Origin: Rhinopomastus cyanomelas
Lineage: Eukaryota; Chordata; Aves; Bucerotiformes; Rhinopomastidae
Reading direction: 5' to 3'
Length of the DNA: 64,000 nt
NCBI GenBank assembly: GCA_013400115.1
Contig: VXBP01003656.1
Coordinates: 63,105-127,104 of the forward strand
The notes under the pieces are model-generated. The model was given only the letters and a program-made list of their open reading frames with translations. It was not told the DNA's origin and made no database searches. Numbering within the stretch: position 1 is the first letter of the stretch; each line of letters begins with the position of its first letter. The translations under genes and the position numbers were made by a program. Positions 63,195 through 64,000 of the stretch are shown in pieces.

Positions 63195-64000
63195 CTTAAA
63201 AAAAATACAAGTGTATGAAGAGTTAGTGACATATACTACTTTCAAAATTCTTAAGAAGAAACAAAAAGCTTTTACAATAACTACAAACAGTCTAGCAACA
63301 ACAATTATACAAAAAACTCCTTCAATAGTTCTACTGGCTTTCAAGGAAAGTCACAGAGTATTAGCTTTAAATATGTAGCAGTCTGTAAAATTTGGGCCTA
63401 CCAATGCAACAGCAAATCACTCTGAGCCAACCTTTAGGAAATTAAAAAAAAAAAAAGTAATCTCCTTCCTCAGCCCACTGGACTCTGACACATCAAAACA
63501 CATCTTAACTTATCCAAGGTTACAGCTAGGTACACTCTCTACAATCTCGGCCATGCTTTAAAAATAAATAAATAAATACATCACAAAACCTAGCAAAAAA
63601 AGCCAACCTTCATGATTGGACAGATTGAGAAGTGTTCTAATGAGCTACAGCATAACCCCTAACACAGAATGACTGGGGCAGGGGGTGGGGCAGGAGGGGA
63701 AACTGATGTAATGCAGCAACCACTTCAAAGAAAGCCCACAGAGGATGCAGCTAGTTAGGGAAGGAGTGTGATGATGAAGCAGATAAGAGTCATGTACAGA
63801 GCAGATGAGGATAGATTCTTTACCTGTCAGACATCACAGAACTATCCTCCACCTTTCAAAACAGTCTTAAGGACAAAGAACAATTTACAGCTCAGCTCTA
63901 CAAGCCCCCAGAAAACCTCTTTGCTGTTTCCAATTCATGGGATTTCCTCTGCTCTTCCACATCCTTACACTTATCAGCTACCCTGAGTGAATCCTCCTTA
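63195..64000. other. TTC3 intron to the window edge
   Basis: No sequence resembling the preceding TTC3 TPR exon and no convincing exon signals. It holds a short AAATA repeat near 63560 and a G-rich run near 63680. TTC3 continues beyond 64000. Confidence 0.7.

Noticed and set aside
1..64000. Search by eye for tRNA, rRNA, CRISPR-like spacer arrays or operon structure
   Set aside because: Nothing of the kind was seen; the window is ordinary vertebrate intron-rich sequence.

Overview
This is a 64 kb piece of a bird genome. CR1 LINE copies are abundant, avian-type LTR elements are present, and two genes that neighbour each other in the human Down syndrome critical region lie tail to tail. The exact species cannot be read from the sequence. 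There are two assembly gaps (30347..31256 and 47998..48026) and one ambiguous base (50839).

Layout. (1) 1..6151, plus strand: the last three coding exons of VPS26C (DSCR3), a subunit of the Retriever endosomal recycling complex. Its upstream exons are not visible, and the part of the intron inside the window contains an old, decayed CR1. (2) 6152..9038: a compact convergent interval between the two stop codons, with candidate poly(A) signals on both strands. (3) 9039..63194, minus strand: 37 coding exons of TTC3, a TPR and RING-H2 E3 ubiquitin ligase, from the N-terminal TPR region to the stop codon. The exons join in one phase-consistent reading frame of about 1692 residues. The first roughly 300 residues lie beyond the right edge. 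Exon boundaries were set by hand from AG/GT signals and checked for phase at every junction.

Repeats. CR1 copies sit in many TTC3 introns, mostly in the same orientation as TTC3. The largest pile (29158..32480) includes a long CR1 with endonuclease and reverse transcriptase segments, interrupted by the 910-N gap. A 421-bp solo LTR with a perfect 6-bp target duplication is nested in a CR1 at 53977..54397. Three more LTR-like remnants are proposed with lower confidence.

The two genes have separate jobs: endosomal cargo recycling for VPS26C, and ubiquitination of phosphorylated AKT for TTC3. They are linked by conserved position, not by a shared pathway. I see no RNA genes, no CRISPR array and no convincing new system. 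The most interesting points are a 15-nt microexon, a pair of competing splice sites that decides whether the RING finger is translated, and the nested retroelements.
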